A stretch of 64,000 bases of DNA, from the NCBI GenBank assembly GCA_943789025.1, contig CALSSN010000002.1, positions 1-64,000 on the forward strand. The letters are read 5' to 3'. Shown here one piece after another: positions 49,036 to 57,170 of the stretch (its first letter is position 1; the number at the start of each line of letters is the position of its first letter). The notes below the pieces were generated by a model, which was given only the letters and a program-made list of their open reading frames with translations, made no database searches and was not told the DNA's origin. Source of the DNA: an uncultured Verrucomicrobiales bacterium. Its GTDB lineage: Bacteria; Verrucomicrobiota; Verrucomicrobiia; Verrucomicrobiales; DEV007. A program made the translations under genes and the position numbers.

Positions 49036-51744
49036 TTACGGGTTCGATCCGAGCGTGTGGATGGTGTTCTGGATCTCGCCGATAACTGGCTGTCCGTCTT
49101 TGCCTTTCAGGGTGTAATTGATCGCCATCTGCCAGACCGGGGCCATGGCATCGATGGCGAGTTCCAGAGTGGTGCCGTCCGCCGAGAGGGTGGCAGCAGT
49201 CACGGCGTGGAGTTTTTCGTCGTGGTGCTTCGACCCGTAGGCTGCGCTGCGCTTGAGTGCCCAGCTGCGGGCCTGAAACTGTTTGGCTGTGTCGGTGATC
49301 GAGGCCGGATCGAGCGGGTCGGAGAAGGTGATGCTCATTCCCTTGGTATGGGCGTGCATGGCGATGGGCAGGTGCGCCGGCTTCCCGGTGGCCCGGATCC
49401 GGTAGAACCCGCCGGGCTGCTGCATGCGGGCTGTGCCCCAGGCGGCCATCCCGCAGGCGTAGAGATGACCGTCGCCGCCCTCGCCCGAGTGGAAGCGACC
49501 GCGCATGGCGCCGGTCGGGAGGTCGGGGATCGGCAACCGAACGAGGCCACCCTGGTGCCGACCGTCGGGGAGTTTCTCATGCGGGACGATTTCCAATCGC
49601 CCGTGGCCGTAGGAAATATGCAGGAGCTGGCCGTCGAGCGATCCCCACGACGGGCTATCGACCCACAGGAGCTCGGCGGGCGAGCGGTCGAAGCCTTTGT
49701 CCACCCAGCACAGCGGCGGCTCCATGGCGGAGTCGGAACTGTCCTCGGGTGCGCCGTAACCCCACATGTTGCCGTAGAAGCGCTCGCCGGGAACCACGTG
49801 GTTGATGCGGTTCATCGGGTTCCAGTGTCCTTCCTGGTCGGTGACAAAGAAGCTGCCGTCCGGGTTGCGGCAGACGCCATTGGCAGCGCGGAACCCCTTG
49901 GCGAGGATCTTGGTGGTGGAACCGTCGGCGGAGACCTTGAGCAGCGTGCCGTGGTGGGGGACCAGCGGCGGCCGGGCGTGGCGGGCGCTCTTAGCGTAGT
50001 AGAGGTTGCCCTCGTTATCAGCCTGCAGCCCCATGGCGAACTCGTGGAAATGCTCGGTGACCTGATGGTCGCTGTTGAAGTTCTCGTAGAAGTCGGTCTC
50101 GCCGTCGCCGTTGAGGTCGACAAGCCGGACGATCTGGTCGCGGCACGACACGAAGATGTCGTCGCCAATGAGCTTCACGCCGAGGGGTTGGAACAGGCCG
50201 GAGGCGATGCGGCGCCAGCTGGCGTTGGCGGCGTTCGCGTCGGTGATGCCTTCGACCCGCCAGACATCCCCGTCCCAGCAGCAGACAATGGCGGCCTTGC
50301 CGTCCGGCGTGAAGTCGAGCCCGCTGGCACGCATCCGGCTCTTCCACGGGTTGGCGAAGGGCATGGTGAAGCTGTCCCATTGGAAGGGACCGTCCTGGTT
50401 GCCGCGGACGATGGGTGAGGCGATCGGCTCTGGCCACTGTGCCGGGCCGCCGAGGGTGAAGGGAGTGAGGTCTTCGGGCTGGGCGGGCGCGCCACCACGA
50501 TCGATGGTGAAGGCAATGTTCGTGGGCGTCGTCTCAGAGGGGATGGTTACTACCCAGTAGCCGTCATTACTGCTCATCGTGCTGAGGTTTTTTACCGTGT
50601 GTGAAAGCTTCAGCGAGCTGGGTGCCACCCGGAGCGTGAGCAGTTTGCTCGACTTGCCGATGTTCAGGTAACGGACGAAGGCATTGTCTTTGGTGAGTCC
50701 GTGGCTCTCGAGAATTTTGGCGTCGCCTACCGTGTAGCTGAGAATGATCCGGTCACCGTGCTTGTAGAGTCCGCGGTAATGTCCCCATGCGCGTGGCAGT
50801 GGGCCATAACGGCGGCCGTCGAGCCCTTCGATGCGCGCGTCCTCGAAGCTGCCCGTCTCTGGGTTCGCCCAGCCCGGGCCGTCGGCGATCTCCATGCGCG
50901 GCTTGCCGATCGTGCGCGGGCGGAGAACATGGCGACCGTTGAAGTTGATGCCCTGCCAGTCGATGAAGCCCTCGCCGGCCCAGACTCCGGCGACGCGCAG
51001 AGTGTCGTGCTCGAACGCCGACCAGAGCTTGCCCTGGCTGACCCCACCTACGCCCGGGTCGAGACGGAAAGTGATCGCCTTGTAGGCGACGTTGGAATCC
51101 GCCGTGACCGCCTCGGGACTGCCGGCGGCCTGTTCTTCCGGAGTAGCAATCTCGAAAGTGCCGACGAGGAATGGACCGTAGTCCATTTCCTTCCACGGTT
51201 GGCTCTCCACTGGGGCCGGGCCGAGGTCGGAGCCTTGCGGCAGGCCGGCGAGGTAGTTTTCGTCGATCTTGAAATACTGCGAGGCGTTGCGGCCCTTGAT
51301 CAGTTTCTCGCGGATATGGTGGATGACAGCGTATTTCTCGCGCGGGGTCAGCTGCACCTGCGGTGGCATCAGCCGCCATCCGCGGGTGATCGTTTCATAC
51401 ATGGTGTGCGGATCGCTGCCGTGCTGGAATTCCCCTTGGGCGAAGCGCAGCGAGTTGGGCAGCGAACCGCGCAGGCTGGCGTCACCGTGGCAGTTGAAGC
51501 AGACCTGACTGTAGACCCGTTGGCCAAGCTTGAGGGGAGCCTTGCCTTTGTCTTTGATCAGACTTGCATGGTCGATTTTCGCCTCGTATTCCGGCAGGGC
51601 GGTTGCGGGCAGAAGAAAGAGAGCCTCGGGCGCTACCTTCGGCGGGGGGACGTCCTCGTTTTCGGCGGCGGCAGTGGCAGCGATCCCGAGCAGTGCGAGG
51701 GAAAGGACCAGTGCGAGGGTCCAAAATCGCTGAACGCAGGGCAT
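49036..51744 (-). CDS. Cytochrome c fused to DUF6797-type domain and beta-propeller
   Basis: About 902 residues from the ATG at 51744, giving signal peptide FWTLALVLSLALLGIAATA; 4 codons upstream are also open. The c-type heme site is CFNCH (near residue 83) in a cytochrome c domain with the distal-ligand region GWRLMPPQVQLTP. A DUF6797-like domain follows (about 150-440), then a glucose-dehydrogenase-like propeller (about 470-780) with GLFQPLGVKLIGDDIFVSCRD (cut) and LVDLNGDGETDFYENF. The C-terminal beta domain lies last. Probably a periplasmic electron-transfer dehydrogenase of unknown substrate. Confidence 0.88.
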   Translation of the reverse strand: MPCVQRFWTLALVLSLALLGIAATAAAENEDVPPPKVAPEALFLLPATALPEYEAKIDHASLIKDKGKAPLKLGQRVYSQVCFNCHGDASLRGSLPNSLRFAQGEFQHGSDPHTMYETITRGWRLMPPQVQLTPREKYAVIHHIREKLIKGRNASQYFKIDENYLAGLPQGSDLGPAPVESQPWKEMDYGPFLVGTFEIATPEEQAAGSPEAVTADSNVAYKAITFRLDPGVGGVSQGKLWSAFEHDTLRVAGVWAGEGFIDWQGINFNGRHVLRPRTIGKPRMEIADGPGWANPETGSFEDARIEGLDGRRYGPLPRAWGHYRGLYKHGDRIILSYTVGDAKILESHGLTKDNAFVRYLNIGKSSKLLTLRVAPSSLKLSHTVKNLSTMSSNDGYWVVTIPSETTPTNIAFTIDRGGAPAQPEDLTPFTLGGPAQWPEPIASPIVRGNQDGPFQWDSFTMPFANPWKSRMRASGLDFTPDGKAAIVCCWDGDVWRVEGITDANAANASWRRIASGLFQPLGVKLIGDDIFVSCRDQIVRLVDLNGDGETDFYENFNSDHQVTEHFHEFAMGLQADNEGNLYYAKSARHARPPLVPHHGTLLKVSADGSTTKILAKGFRAANGVCRNPDGSFFVTDQEGHWNPMNRINHVVPGERFYGNMWGYGAPEDSSDSAMEPPLCWVDKGFDRSPAELLWVDSPSWGSLDGQLLHISYGHGRLEIVPHEKLPDGRHQGGLVRLPIPDLPTGAMRGRFHSGEGGDGHLYACGMAAWGTARMQQPGGFYRIRATGKPAHLPIAMHAHTKGMSITFSDPLDPASITDTAKQFQARSWALKRSAAYGSKHHDEKLHAVTAATLSADGTTLELAIDAMAPVWQMAINYTLKGKDGQPVIGEIQNTIHTLGSNP

Positions 51745-51834
51745 GGCAATCACCACGAGACTACGTGAGCTGATCGGAGTCCTTTCAAGGTGTTGCTTCG
51801 TTTGCAGAGGAGAACCACTCCGTTTCGACCCACG

Positions 51835-52326
51835 CTACACTTCCTTTTGCGGTGCGGAAGCACTTCGCCTGCGGTCGAGAAACACCTTGGCTGCGCTTTT
51901 CATCCGAGTGAGGACATAATAAACCGTCTGGCTGCGCACCCGGACGAGCTCGGCTCCGATGATGCGGGGGACAAAATCGGCGGGGATTTCGAGGATCGTC
52001 TGGAGGGTTGATCCGTTGAGTCCTTTACAGAGGATTGCAGTCATGGCCCGCGTCAGCGTCTGCACCTGTGGACCTAGATCGATTTTGAATTCTGCTGTGT
52101 CTCCCTCTCCGACGTTGAGGAATACACCTACGGTATCGGTACATTCCTCGTCCTTTCGAATGTCGGTCAGGTCATAATCGCCAGCCTCTTCGGAGGCATG
52201 TTTGCTGGCGTTGTCGGCGTAGCTGATGAGGGCTCCCCGACGTTCGTCCTCAGGCAGGAACTCAAAAAGTTCAATGATTTCTTCAAGTGCTTGGGGGTAG
52301 CTCATTTGGGCTTGTTTGTCGTTCAT
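51835..52326 (-). CDS. sufE: SufE-family sulfur acceptor protein
   Basis: 163 residues. The SufE fold is recognisable: EEIIELFEFLPEDERRGALI at the N-terminus, a single conserved Cys (DEECTDTVGVF, about residue 62), then LTRAMTAILCKGLNGSTLQT and the terminal RSQTVYYVLTRM helix. SufE accepts persulfide sulfur from SufS for Fe-S cluster assembly in the cytoplasm. It is only 15 bp downstream of the HtrA-like gene on the same strand, likely co-transcribed. A start 7 codons later (52305) is possible. Confidence 0.85.
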   Translation of the reverse strand: MNDKQAQMSYPQALEEIIELFEFLPEDERRGALISYADNASKHASEEAGDYDLTDIRKDEECTDTVGVFLNVGEGDTAEFKIDLGPQVQTLTRAMTAILCKGLNGSTLQTILEIPADFVPRIIGAELVRVRSQTVYYVLTRMKSAAKVFLDRRRSASAPQKEV

Positions 52327-52341
52327 GGGCTGTTGCGTTGC

Positions 52342-53886
52342 TCAGTCGAGGCGCATCCGCTCCTGAATGCGGAAGCGCTGCGGGATGTGCAGGAAGTTGT
52401 CCTCCTGGGCCAGTGCGTCGTCCAGCCAGATGATTTTTGGAAAGTCTTCGAATTGGATTTCATGGACCCCGTCGGTGGGGAAGTTAAAGGCGACATCAAG
52501 ATCTCGGATATCGCGAATGGGCCTTCCGTTCACCGATTTGAGAATTGTTCCGCCAATCCCCTCGTAGCCTTGCACGCTGCGGGTGGGCAGGATTCCGGCG
52601 AGGAAGACGACTTTTCTGCGCCCTTCTTCCTCGTATTTTTCCGGGTGTCTCATGGCGTAGACGAGCTTGAAGGGCGCGCGTGAGCGCCATTCGGATCCGA
52701 ACGACTCGAGGTAGGGACGCGAGAGTTCCTGGAAGAGAAGGCCGCCCATGATGAGGAAGTTTCCGCCCCGGTCGAAGATATACGGGTCGACGAGATAATT
52801 CTCCGGGGCCTTCCTCTGAAGCGTGGCTTTGAGGGTTTTTTTGGCTCCGTTTCGAAGAACAACAATCTTTGACTCATCGCCAACCTGGGCATTGCCGCGG
52901 ACGAGATGGCTCAGGTTGAGAAGCCCGTAGGCGGGATCGTCGTAGTTGCCTCGTGAGTCAATGGCGTGTCCGTCGATCGAGAGCAAGACGTCGCCAGCCT
53001 CGATCCCGGCGGTGTCTGCCGAGGTCTGCGGCCGCACCGAGGAGACGTAGACGCCCGTTTCGTCGTCGATCCCGAGGTAGGATCGAAACTGGTCGTCCAA
53101 GGTCTTGGCGTATTCGATCCCAAGATTGGGAAAGCCGTCGTAGAATCCGTCCTCGGCATCGGTGAGAAAGTGCTGGATGATCGGGCTTGGCAGGATTGTG
53201 GAGACCTCATTTTTGGAACTGTAGCGAAACAGGACACCGCAGATCTTGCCGTCCTTGATGACCGGAAGGGTGAAAGTCCCTGAGCGGTACTGGACGTTTC
53301 CGGAAGCTTTATATTGAAGGAGAAAGTGGCCGGGGACGAAGCAGGAACCCACTTCGACCTGGGAGATTTCGACGGTCGTGGTGACCGGCGTCCCATTCGG
53401 TTCGATCTGCCAGACCTCAAGCTGATCCCCGACAGCACACCCGTCGCTAAGACGTAAGGGAATCAGGCCATCAAAGAACCCATCAGGGTCATCCGTCGGG
53501 TGCAATACTGCCAGATTCGATTCGTAATCGATGATTCCAACCTGAGCAGTCAATTTTCTTCCCGATCCGGGAAGCTCAAGATCGATGTAGGTGGCGTTGG
53601 CGACGAGTTCCGCGGTGACGAGGACGCGATTCTTTTTAAGCAGTGCGCCGAGGCCGCGTTTCCCGGAGGGCTGGTTTCGTTTCCACGGGAGACGGAAATT
53701 GGAACTCTGGTTGGAGACGTTGACCCGAAGGATCGAGGTCGAAGGTGATGGGGCGCCGGCCCCTTGGTCGAGGGACGGGGCTGCGGTTCCCGATGGTTCA
53801 TGCGCGGCAGTTCCTTGGTTTGCCAGGACCTGGGTGAGCAGGCATGGGAGTAACAGAAAAGAAAAAAAGACGCGTGGAATGATCAT
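52342..53886 (-). CDS. HtrA-like trypsin-fold protein with PDZ domain, triad degenerate
   Basis: 514 residues with a signal peptide (FFSFLLLPCLLTQVLA). Residues about 75-240 align with the trypsin-like fold: VLVTAELVANATYIDLELPG replaces the usual NAHVV, so His is lost; DYESNLAVLHP keeps Asp; RSGTFTLPVIKDGK stands where GNSGG is expected, so Ser is lost. A PDZ domain follows (about 270-370: GVYVSSVRPQTSADTAGIEAGD, cut) and a second PDZ-like segment (GILPTRSVQGYEGIGG). Likely a non-catalytic chaperone or scaffold in the periplasm. Operon with sufE. Confidence 0.75.
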   Translation of the reverse strand: MIIPRVFFSFLLLPCLLTQVLANQGTAAHEPSGTAAPSLDQGAGAPSPSTSILRVNVSNQSSNFRLPWKRNQPSGKRGLGALLKKNRVLVTAELVANATYIDLELPGSGRKLTAQVGIIDYESNLAVLHPTDDPDGFFDGLIPLRLSDGCAVGDQLEVWQIEPNGTPVTTTVEISQVEVGSCFVPGHFLLQYKASGNVQYRSGTFTLPVIKDGKICGVLFRYSSKNEVSTILPSPIIQHFLTDAEDGFYDGFPNLGIEYAKTLDDQFRSYLGIDDETGVYVSSVRPQTSADTAGIEAGDVLLSIDGHAIDSRGNYDDPAYGLLNLSHLVRGNAQVGDESKIVVLRNGAKKTLKATLQRKAPENYLVDPYIFDRGGNFLIMGGLLFQELSRPYLESFGSEWRSRAPFKLVYAMRHPEKYEEEGRRKVVFLAGILPTRSVQGYEGIGGTILKSVNGRPIRDIRDLDVAFNFPTDGVHEIQFEDFPKIIWLDDALAQEDNFLHIPQRFRIQERMRLD

Positions 53887-54067
53887 CGAGCTGGTTCAGT
53901 AGCGAGGCCGGATAAGCTTTCTTGTGGCAGCAAGAACTTGGTTTGAATTAAGAAGAATGCGACATGTTTTCCTGACCACGAGGAGCGACGGGAGACGGAG
54001 GATTTCGGGGTTTGAGCTAATGATAGGACTGGATGGAGAGCGTGGTCGGTGATTGGTTCGCCCTAGC

Positions 54068-54772
54068 ATGGCATCCAGGTATCGAAAAAGCGCGAGCAAC
54101 CGAGAGGGCAGGGTCTTCCGCAGGGTGTGCCGGATGCTTGTCATTCTGGTGCTGGTTTTGATGACGTGGTGGACGAGGAGTGGCGAACCTTTCCTGAAGG
54201 AAGCAGGTGTGGGTTCTCCGGTGCAGGCGCCGAGCGCGGTCACGCCATCCGTGAAGGGAGATTACCAGGTGCTTCGAGGTGCCCGGCTGATCAGCCACCG
54301 GAGCAATGATGGCGATAGCTTTCATATCAGTCATGATGGAAGGGATTACGAGATGCGCCTGTACTACGTCGACTGTCCTGAGAAATACATCGCCAAGCAC
54401 AATGCGAAGCGTCTCGGTCACCAGGCACGCTACTTCGGCGGGATCGGCTTGGATGAGGCTGTCGGTGTGGGATTGGAAGCGAGGGAGTTTACGCGGGGTC
54501 TTCTGGAGGAGGGATCCTTTGAAGTCTTCACGCGGTGGGAGGGAGTGTATGGGAACGAGCGTCACTACTGTTTCGTCATCCTCCGAGATGGAACGCATCT
54601 TTCGGAATTGCTCGTCGAAGAGGGACTGGCCCGGATTTATACGAAGGGTGAGCCGACTCCGGACGGGCGGAAGGTCAAAGAGTTCAAAAAGCACCTGAAA
54701 GAACTGGAGTATCGAGCGAAGAAAGCTGCCAGGGGTGCCTGGGGAATCAATGCTCCGGCAGGCAGAAGCTGA
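54068..54772 (+). CDS. Thermonuclease-family (SNase-like) protein
   Basis: 234 residues from the ATG at 54068 (MASRYRKS). A membrane anchor lies near residues 20-37 (MLVILVLVLMTWW). The nuclease-like domain has the OB-fold active-site arrangement: NDGDSFHI, MRLYYVDCPE (Arg and Asp ligands), FTRGLLEEGSFEVFTRWEG and LSELLVEEGLARIY. The cofactor residues look complete. A secreted or membrane-bound nuclease. It ends 20 bp before tgt, so it is probably transcribed with the core operon downstream. It is divergent from the HtrA-like gene. Confidence 0.85.
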   Translation: MASRYRKSASNREGRVFRRVCRMLVILVLVLMTWWTRSGEPFLKEAGVGSPVQAPSAVTPSVKGDYQVLRGARLISHRSNDGDSFHISHDGRDYEMRLYYVDCPEKYIAKHNAKRLGHQARYFGGIGLDEAVGVGLEAREFTRGLLEEGSFEVFTRWEGVYGNERHYCFVILRDGTHLSELLVEEGLARIYTKGEPTPDGRKVKEFKKHLKELEYRAKKAARGAWGINAPAGRS

Positions 54773-54791
54773 GGTTTTGAGAAGCGCTACC

Positions 54792-55925
54792 ATGTTTTCA
54801 ATCGAAGCAAAAGACGAAGACTCATCGGCAAGAGCGGCTGTCCTCAAGACGCCGCACGGTCCCGTTCTGACTCCAGCCTTCATGCCGGTAGGAACCCAGG
54901 GGACTGTGAAATCCTTGCACCCGGATGAGCTGGTGGCTCTCGGGGCACAAATTGTTCTGGGGAATACCTACCACCTCTTTCTCAGGCCTGGGATGGAGGT
55001 GATTGCCGCCATGGGTGGTCTCCACGGCTTCAGCCGCTGGGAGCGGCCGATTCTCACCGACAGTGGCGGATACCAGGTGTTCTCGCTGGCAAAGTTGCGC
55101 AAGATCACCGAGCAGGGAGTGCGTTTTCAGAGTCATCATGACGGCTCCGCATGTTTTATCGGTCCGGAAGAATCGATGGAGATTCAGGCGACTTTAGGTT
55201 CGGACATTGCCATGGCCTTTGACGAATGTCCGCCGTACCCCTGCGAGCGCTCCTACGCAGAGGAGAGTCTTGAGCTGACCTTGCGTTGGGCGCGCCGTTG
55301 CCGCTCCTGGGTCGATGCCAACCAGCCGGTGACCGGGGGAGGAAGACAACAGCACTTCGGGATTGTCCAAGGATCGGTCTATGCGGAGCTCCGGGAGCGC
55401 TCCGCCAAGGAATTGCAAGAGATCGGGTTCGACGGGTATGCGGTCGGGGGAGTGAGTGTGGGTGAGCCTGAAGATGAGATGTTTCGAGCCATCGAGAATT
55501 CGGTTCCGTTTCTTCCCGAGGGAATGCCGCGTTATGCAATGGGTCTGGGAACGCCAGCTCAGATCCTGCAAATGGTCTCCCGGGGGGTTGATATGTTCGA
55601 CTGCGTGATGCCTACCCGGCTCGCGCGGCATGGCACCGCAATGACCTTGGACGGAATGATTAATTTGAAGAACCAGAAGTTCGAAATGGACGCCTCCCCT
55701 CTCGATTCGGTCACTCACCCACTCTGTGAGGGTTTCTCACGGGGCTATATCAGGCATTTGATCAAGGCGAAGGAAATTCTGGGGATGAGGTTGATTTCCC
55801 TCCACAATCTGCATTTCTATCTGTCGCTGCTTGAGCAGGCTCGTGCGGCGATTCTTCACGGAGACTTTTCCTCCTTCCGTGATACTTTCATCGAGCGCTT
55901 TCAATACACATACAAATTACTATGA
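54792..55925 (+). CDS. tgt: Queuine/preQ1 tRNA-ribosyltransferase
   Basis: 377 residues from the ATG at 54792 (MFSIEAKDED). Catalytic features: LTDSGGYQVFSL (Asp90), FDECPPYP (Asp144) and the nucleophile in GVDMFDCVMPTR (Asp270), TRLARHGTA. It swaps guanine for preQ1 at position 34 of GUN tRNAs. The zinc site is unusual: where C-x-C-x2-C is expected, V307, H309 and C312 are found; the later His338 is kept. The stop overlaps the yajC start (ATGA), showing translational coupling. Confidence 0.95.
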   Translation: MFSIEAKDEDSSARAAVLKTPHGPVLTPAFMPVGTQGTVKSLHPDELVALGAQIVLGNTYHLFLRPGMEVIAAMGGLHGFSRWERPILTDSGGYQVFSLAKLRKITEQGVRFQSHHDGSACFIGPEESMEIQATLGSDIAMAFDECPPYPCERSYAEESLELTLRWARRCRSWVDANQPVTGGGRQQHFGIVQGSVYAELRERSAKELQEIGFDGYAVGGVSVGEPEDEMFRAIENSVPFLPEGMPRYAMGLGTPAQILQMVSRGVDMFDCVMPTRLARHGTAMTLDGMINLKNQKFEMDASPLDSVTHPLCEGFSRGYIRHLIKAKEILGMRLISLHNLHFYLSLLEQARAAILHGDFSSFRDTFIERFQYTYKLL

Positions 55926-56305
55926 ACCTGTTTCCCATGACCCCTCTTGCTGCTATCGAATCTTTTTCTCTTCTTCTCGCGCAGGCTGCTCCACGGCCGC
56001 AGGGAGGTCCCATGGATTTTCTTTTCCCCATGCTGATGATGGGGATCATCATCTATTTTCTGATGATCCGTCCTCAGCAGAAAAGAAGCAAGGAAATGAA
56101 GGCGATGCTCGATGGCGTCAAAAGCGGCGACAGTGTGGTGACTGCTGGCGGGATTCACGGCCTGGTAGCGGGAATCAAGGAAGGCACAGTCACATTAAAA
56201 ATTGCAGACAATGTGAAGATCAAAATCGACAAATCATCGATCGGTCGTATTGAGAAAAGCAAAGAAAAGTTGGTGTCCGACGAGGATGCAGAGGACGCGA
56301 GTTAG
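55922..56305 (+). CDS. yajC: YajC, Sec translocon accessory subunit
   Basis: 127 residues. One TM helix (FLFPMLMMGIIIYFLMI), then the family motif RPQQKRSKEMKAML and the cytoplasmic domain with GDSVVTAGGIHGLVAGI. It associates with SecDF at the inner membrane. The start is in the tgt stop (ATGA overlap) and the stop lies 10 bp before the SecD-like lipoprotein. The N-terminus is longer than usual by about 25 residues (MNLFPMTPLAAIESFSLLLA). Confidence 0.95.
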   Translation: MNLFPMTPLAAIESFSLLLAQAAPRPQGGPMDFLFPMLMMGIIIYFLMIRPQQKRSKEMKAMLDGVKSGDSVVTAGGIHGLVAGIKEGTVTLKIADNVKIKIDKSSIGRIEKSKEKLVSDEDAEDAS

Positions 56306-56315
56306 TATCCCCGAG

Positions 56316-57137
56316 ATGCTTTTCTACGCCCAGCTTGTCAGTTCTCGGAGAATGTCGGCATCATTCGCGGCACTTTTGATTTTGCTTTTCGGGCTGAGTT
56401 TCCTATGCACTGGCTGCGAGAAAAGAAAGACTGGTTCGGATGCAGGAGGAGCTGAGTCGGCACGCGAAGTTATCGTGTCGTTCGGCACAAGAAATGGCGT
56501 CAGATTGAAGCCTGAGGAGGTGGAATTCTTGATCAGCTCGGTGCGCAGGCGGTTGATCAAACTTGGTTTCGAACGGGTAGAAGTGAAGGCAGCACGTCCG
56601 CGAGATGAATTGCTGATCGGTTTTGCATCGTCTCCGGCGACCGGAGCACCGGGAGAACTCATGAAGCAGGCGTTCTCACGCCCCGGGCTTCTTGATCTGC
56701 GACGCCTGCACCCAGAGTCCGCAGCTCTGGTAAAAAGTCTCAAGCTTTTTGCCCGGGTAGGCCCGGAATGGACGGTTGCCCGCGATCAGAGAGGCGGCCA
56801 GTTTGTGGTGGGTTGGGAATCCCATTTGAATCCTCGTTACCTTGGCGGAGTGAAAGTCACCCGGTCAGTTTCGGGCGAGGGTTTTGATGTGTCCGTGATT
56901 CTCAGCGCTCAGGGAGTGTTGATGCTTGATGAAGCGAAGGCTGGTATGGCTGGGGGTTCGCTCGCTCTCCTGCTCGACGGCAAAGTACTGGCAGCCCCCC
57001 TCCCACCGATCGCTGCCGCGGACAGGGCCATTCTTGTCAACAGAGGGGTGAGCGAGGCAGAAGCGAGGGAGCGTGCCTTCGCTCTGGAAGCCCCGTTTGT
57101 TGTTCCCTTGCAAATAAAGAGCGAAGGGGCTATGTGA
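56316..57137 (+). CDS. Free-standing SecD-P1-like envelope lipoprotein
   Basis: 273 residues from the ATG at 56316; another ATG at 56352 starts closer to the hydrophobic core. Signal: ALLILLFGLSFLCTGC, a plausible lipobox with Cys and an acidic next residue. The C-terminal 100 residues match the SecD P1 head: FDVSVILSAQGVLMLDEAK, SLALLLDGKVLAAPLPPI, RAILVNRGVSEAEARERAFAL and PFVVPLQI, the same order as in secDF downstream. No further TM helices. It lies between yajC and secDF, so a role with the translocon is likely. I know of no named family. Confidence 0.72.
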   Translation: MLFYAQLVSSRRMSASFAALLILLFGLSFLCTGCEKRKTGSDAGGAESAREVIVSFGTRNGVRLKPEEVEFLISSVRRRLIKLGFERVEVKAARPRDELLIGFASSPATGAPGELMKQAFSRPGLLDLRRLHPESAALVKSLKLFARVGPEWTVARDQRGGQFVVGWESHLNPRYLGGVKVTRSVSGEGFDVSVILSAQGVLMLDEAKAGMAGGSLALLLDGKVLAAPLPPIAAADRAILVNRGVSEAEARERAFALEAPFVVPLQIKSEGAM

Positions 57138-57170
57138 CCCACCTTTTTTAACCCTCCTCTGGGCATACAG

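Noticed and set aside
48997-50418. 473-codon plus-strand frame opposite the large cytochrome gene
   Set aside because: Shadow; no start context or family motif.
54017-54883. 288-codon minus-strand frame opposite the thermonuclease and tgt start
   Set aside because: The plus strand carries clear SNase and Tgt motifs; the minus frame crosses both genes without likeness.
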